From: SCGC-AG-212-J23 sp036406675 | GTDB lineage: Bacteria; Pseudomonadota; Gammaproteobacteria; Burkholderiales; SG8-39 | DNA: 22,539 nucleotides | Direction: 5' to 3' | NCBI GenBank assembly: GCA_036406675.1 | Contig: DASXAO010000016.1 | Location: forward strand, 1 to 22,539 | Shown: positions 20,025 to 22,539 of the stretch, one piece after another | How the letters are laid out: every line of letters starts with the position of its first letter | How positions within the stretch are numbered: the first letter of the stretch is position 1 | Translations under genes and position numbers: made by a program | Notes under the pieces: generated by a model | Seen by the model: the letters and a program-made list of their open reading frames with translations, nothing else | What the model was told of the DNA's origin: nothing | Databases searched by the model: none

Positions 20025-21674
20025 ATGATCTCCGGATCCAGGTTCCTTCTCGCATTGACCGGCATCGCGCTGAGCTTCGCGGCTCTGGCTCAGTCGCCCG
20101 CGCCTTCCAAGGGCGCGCCGGCGCCCGCGAATGCCGCCGCCGACGCGGCCGAGGATCCGCTCGCCAGGACCACGCCGTACGGCACAGTGCGCAACTTCAT
20201 CACGGCCGTCGAAAAGGGCGACCTCCCGCGAGCGGCCCAATATCTAGACGGGAAGTTCGCTGCCAGCCGCAAGGCGCAACTGGCCCAGCAGCTCAAGCAG
20301 CTCATGGACAAGGGGCTGAAGCTCGACCTGGGCTCCTTGAGCAAGAGCCCCGGCGGCGACACCGACGACGGGCTGCCGCTCAACCGCGAGTCGCTCGGCG
20401 AGATCGAGGTCGGGGACAGCACTCTCGAAATCCTGCTGGACCGCGTGCAGCGGGGCAAGAGCAAGCCGATTTGGCTGTTCTCCTCCGAAACGCTCCTGAA
20501 TGTGCGCAAGGTCCCTTGGGAGGAGCCGCATGTTTCCTTGGTCGAGCGGCATCTCCCCTCGTCGCTGGTCGAAAATTCGCTCTTCGGCGTTGCGCTCTAC
20601 CGCTGGGTCTACGTTCCGCTGGCCCTCCTCGTCATCGCCGTGATCGCCTGGATCGCAAGCGAGCTGTCCTTCCCCCTGATTCACCGCTTCGTCCGCGCCC
20701 GGCCGCACTCGGGCGCTTTCGTCGGCTCCGTGAGCTTTCAGGGCCCCGCTCGCCTGCTCATCTTTGCCTTGCTGATGTGGCTGGCCGCGCAATTCGCAGA
20801 GACGCTGATGACGCGGCAATTCTGGACTCAGGTTGCCGTCGTGCTCGTTGCGCTGACCGCAGGCTGGCTCTTCCTGCACACCATCGATCCCATCGCGGCC
20901 GCCTTCGAAGGACAAATGCGGGACAGAAGCGAGCAGCACCGCGTCGCTCTCGTGCACCTGCTTCGCGGCCTGGCAAAGTTCATAACGGTCGTCACCATGC
21001 TGCTGGTCATTCTCAGTCTCCTGGGCGTCAACCTCACTACCGCGATCGCCGGCATCGGAATCGGCGGCGTGGCGCTGGCGTTCGCGGCGCAGAAAACGCT
21101 GGAGAACGTGTTCGGCACCGTGATGCTGATGACCGACCAGCCCTTTCGCGTCGGCGAGCTCTGCAGGCTGGGCGACACCGTGGGGGTCATCGAGGACATC
21201 GGGATGCGATCGACCCGCGTGCGCACCGCCGAGCGAACCATCGTCACGGTGCCGAACGGCCAGGCGAGCTCGATGATCGTGGAGAACTTCGCCCCGCGCG
21301 ACAAGATGTGGCTCAGGCACGTCATCGGCCTTCGCTGCGAGACGACCCCGGATCAGCTGCGGTACGTTCTCGCGGGCGTGCGCAAGCTCCTCTCGGAGCA
21401 TCGGCGCGTCCAGGCCGATTCCGCGCGCATCCGCCTCGTGAAGTTCGGCGCCTCCTCGCTCGACCTCGAGATCTGCGCCTATCTTCTGGCGACCGACCCC
21501 GACGAGTTTCTGAACATCCAGGAAGAGCTGCTGCTGCGGATCATGGATGCGATCGAGGCCAGCGGGACGGCCATGGCGCTCCCGAGCCAGACGACCTACA
21601 TGGCCAAGGATCCCGGCCTCGACGCCGCGAAGAGCGACGCGGCGATCGCCGAGATCCGGCGCTCAGCAGCCTAA
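20025..21674 (+). CDS. Mechanosensitive ion channel of the MscS family
   Basis: 549 residues from ATG 20025, which has AAGGAG 7 nt upstream; the longer frame has no signal. It has a signal peptide (MISGSRFLLALTGIALSFAALAQ), a periplasmic domain of about 160 residues, then membrane spans near WVYVPLALLVIAVIAWIA, LLIFALLMWLAAQF, VAVVLVALTAGWLFL and LAKFITVVTMLLVILSLLG. The pore helix is the MscS block TTAIAGIGIGGVALAFAAQKTLENVFG. The beta-domain follows (TDQPFRVGELCRLGDTVGVIEDIGMRSTRVRT, VPNGQASSMIVENFAPRD). It likely releases solutes at hypo-osmotic shock; the periplasmic domain may modulate gating. No accessory gene is adjacent. Confidence 0.92.
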   Translation: MISGSRFLLALTGIALSFAALAQSPAPSKGAPAPANAAADAAEDPLARTTPYGTVRNFITAVEKGDLPRAAQYLDGKFAASRKAQLAQQLKQLMDKGLKLDLGSLSKSPGGDTDDGLPLNRESLGEIEVGDSTLEILLDRVQRGKSKPIWLFSSETLLNVRKVPWEEPHVSLVERHLPSSLVENSLFGVALYRWVYVPLALLVIAVIAWIASELSFPLIHRFVRARPHSGAFVGSVSFQGPARLLIFALLMWLAAQFAETLMTRQFWTQVAVVLVALTAGWLFLHTIDPIAAAFEGQMRDRSEQHRVALVHLLRGLAKFITVVTMLLVILSLLGVNLTTAIAGIGIGGVALAFAAQKTLENVFGTVMLMTDQPFRVGELCRLGDTVGVIEDIGMRSTRVRTAERTIVTVPNGQASSMIVENFAPRDKMWLRHVIGLRCETTPDQLRYVLAGVRKLLSEHRRVQADSARIRLVKFGASSLDLEICAYLLATDPDEFLNIQEELLLRIMDAIEASGTAMALPSQTTYMAKDPGLDAAKSDAAIAEIRRSAA

Positions 21675-21732
21675 AGCGGCAACCAAAACAAATACTTTTG
21701 ATACTTGCAGGCTCTGTTCCCCGGGAATCGCG

Positions 21733-21738
21733 TATAAT
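21733..21738 (+). promoter_or_regulatory. Probable -10 box of the helicase promoter
   Basis: An exact TATAAT preceded by GCG and followed by GCGCGG. The correctly spaced -35 region (around 21709-21716) is a poor match; TTGCAG at 21705 is 22 bp away. With transcription starting near 21745, a leader of about 157 nt precedes the helicase. Confidence 0.55.
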
Positions 21739-21744
21739 GCGCGG

Positions 21745-21901
21745 CAAGCTTTCTGTCACGCGTAATTCCGGTTAGCGTTTCAGTCCGTTGTTGGTTCTAC
21801 GAGCAGCCCGCTCCGGGCCGCCCAATAACAAGCTAAAGACAGCATCTGCCTGAACCGGTCGAAGGGTCCCATCCTTCGCAGGCCGAGCTCAGGAGATTTT
21901 C
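21745..21901 (+). promoter_or_regulatory. Long structured 5' leader of the helicase mRNA
   Basis: No open frame with a start spans it. It has two clear hairpins: GCCCG-CTC-CGGGC (21806-21818) and CGAAGG-N7-CCTTCG (21860-21878). The second lies 12 nt upstream of the AGGAG Shine-Dalgarno (21891-21895). Long leaders on RhlE/CsdA-type helicases often mediate autoregulation or cold response, so this is a likely cis-regulatory RNA. I cannot name an Rfam class. Confidence 0.5.
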
Positions 21902-22539
21902 ATTACTACGTCGTTTGAATCACTCGGCCTGACGGCCGAGCTCTCGCGGGCGGTGGCCGACGAAGGCTACACCTCCCCCACTCCCATCCAGGCGCAGGCG
22001 ATTCCGGTGGTGCTCGCCGGCCGCGACCTGCTCGGCGCCGCGCAGACCGGCACCGGCAAGACCGCCGGGTTCACCCTGCCCCTTCTGCAGCGCCTCGCGC
22101 CGAAGTCGAGCACCAGCTTCTCGCCCGCGCGCCACCCGGTGCGCTGCCTCATCGTCACCCCCACGCGCGAGCTCGCGCTGCAGGTCGAGGAGAGCGTGCG
22201 CACGTACGGCAAGTACCTCAAGCTCAAGTCCACCTGCATCTACGGCGGCGTCGGCATGCAGCCCCAGGTCGATGCGCTGCGCACAGGCGTCGACGTGGTG
22301 GTTGCCACGCCGGGAAGGCTCCTCGACCACGTGCAGCAGAAGACGGTCGACCTGCGCCAGGTCGAGATCCTGGTGCTCGACGAAGCCGACCGCATGCTCG
22401 ACATGGGCTTCATCCACGACATCCGCCGCATCCTCGCGCTGCTCCCGGCGACCCGGCAGAACCTGCTCTTCTCGGCGACCTTTCCCGAGGAGATCCGCAA
22501 GCTCGCCGCCTCGTTCATGAAGGACCCGGTGACGGTCGA
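21902..22539 (+). CDS. rhlE: RhlE-type DEAD-box RNA helicase, 3'-truncated, apparent AUU start
   Basis: The first 212 residues of RecA domain 1. The conserved aromatic F5 (SFESLGL), Q-motif TSPTPIQ (Q30), motif I AQTGTGKT (K53), Ia PTRELA, Ib TPGR, II DEAD and III SAT are all present. These are ATP-dependent RNA helicases acting in ribosome assembly and mRNA turnover. No ATG, GTG or TTG is in frame near the AGGAG Shine-Dalgarno. ATT at 21902, 6 nt after it, yields ITTSFESLGL, matching the usual MT(S)FESLGL opening. The nearest ordinary start, GTG 21953, would delete the conserved F5. An AUU start (as in infC) or an ATG-to-ATT change is therefore inferred. The gene runs beyond the window. Confidence 0.88.
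   Translation, partial: MTTSFESLGLTAELSRAVADEGYTSPTPIQAQAIPVVLAGRDLLGAAQTGTGKTAGFTLPLLQRLAPKSSTSFSPARHPVRCLIVTPTRELALQVEESVRTYGKYLKLKSTCIYGGVGMQPQVDALRTGVDVVVATPGRLLDHVQQKTVDLRQVEILVLDEADRMLDMGFIHDIRRILALLPATRQNLLFSATFPEEIRKLAASFMKDPVTV

Overview
The window is high-GC bacterial DNA, coding-dense on both strands. It looks like Betaproteobacteria, probably Burkholderiales or a relative. Grounds: an orphan Bug-type (TctC) solute receptor, a small phasin-like protein, a double-length UvrA with four ABC modules, and an RhlE-type helicase behind a long leader. No rRNA, tRNA, IS element, CRISPR array or phage gene was seen.

Layout. 1-444: end of a cupin gene, closed by a strong bidirectional terminator (456-486). 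506-1614 (minus): two small lipoproteins and a small membrane protein. 1704-2180 (minus): bacterioferritin. 2200-7455: a catabolic-looking block. Four minus-strand genes (cupin, Bug receptor, PuuE/CE4-type deacetylase, flavin monooxygenase of acyl-CoA dehydrogenase fold) diverge from a plus-strand TetR regulator and a Rieske oxygenase. A three-half-site palindromic operator lies between the two arms. 7498-8550: a small membrane-anchored protein and a secreted protein with two ABM-like domains. 8573-10278 (minus): signal peptidase I and MetF-type methylenetetrahydrofolate reductase. 10292-11871 (plus): an Fpg/Nei-family glycosylase coupled by ATGA to a Mut7-C RNase-domain protein. 11834-12402: a phasin-like gene (minus) diverging from a zinc-ribbon gene (plus). 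12422-17842: the giant UvrA. 17832-18506 (minus): MgtC/SapB. 18600-19442: EamA transporter. 19407-19940 (minus): DUF1772-like membrane protein. 20025-21674: MscS-family channel. 21733-22539: promoter, roughly 160-nt leader and the start of an RhlE-type DEAD-box helicase that runs off the window.

Most unusual points. (1) A short dispersed palindrome of the type AATCGGGGTC-N-GACCCCGATT occurs between genes and also in frame inside two genes (Mut7-C and UvrA), where it encodes GS(V/D)PD linkers, reminiscent of Rickettsia palindromic elements. (2) The helicase appears to start at AUU, and a lipoprotein appears to start at CUG or AUC directly after an in-frame TAG. (3) The two halves of the four-ABC UvrA seem complementarily degenerate. 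(4) The TetR operator and the uncharacterised oxygenase/deacetylase cluster suggest an undescribed ring-degradation pathway. No gap without a gene exceeds 300 bases; the largest (21675-21901) is the helicase promoter and leader.
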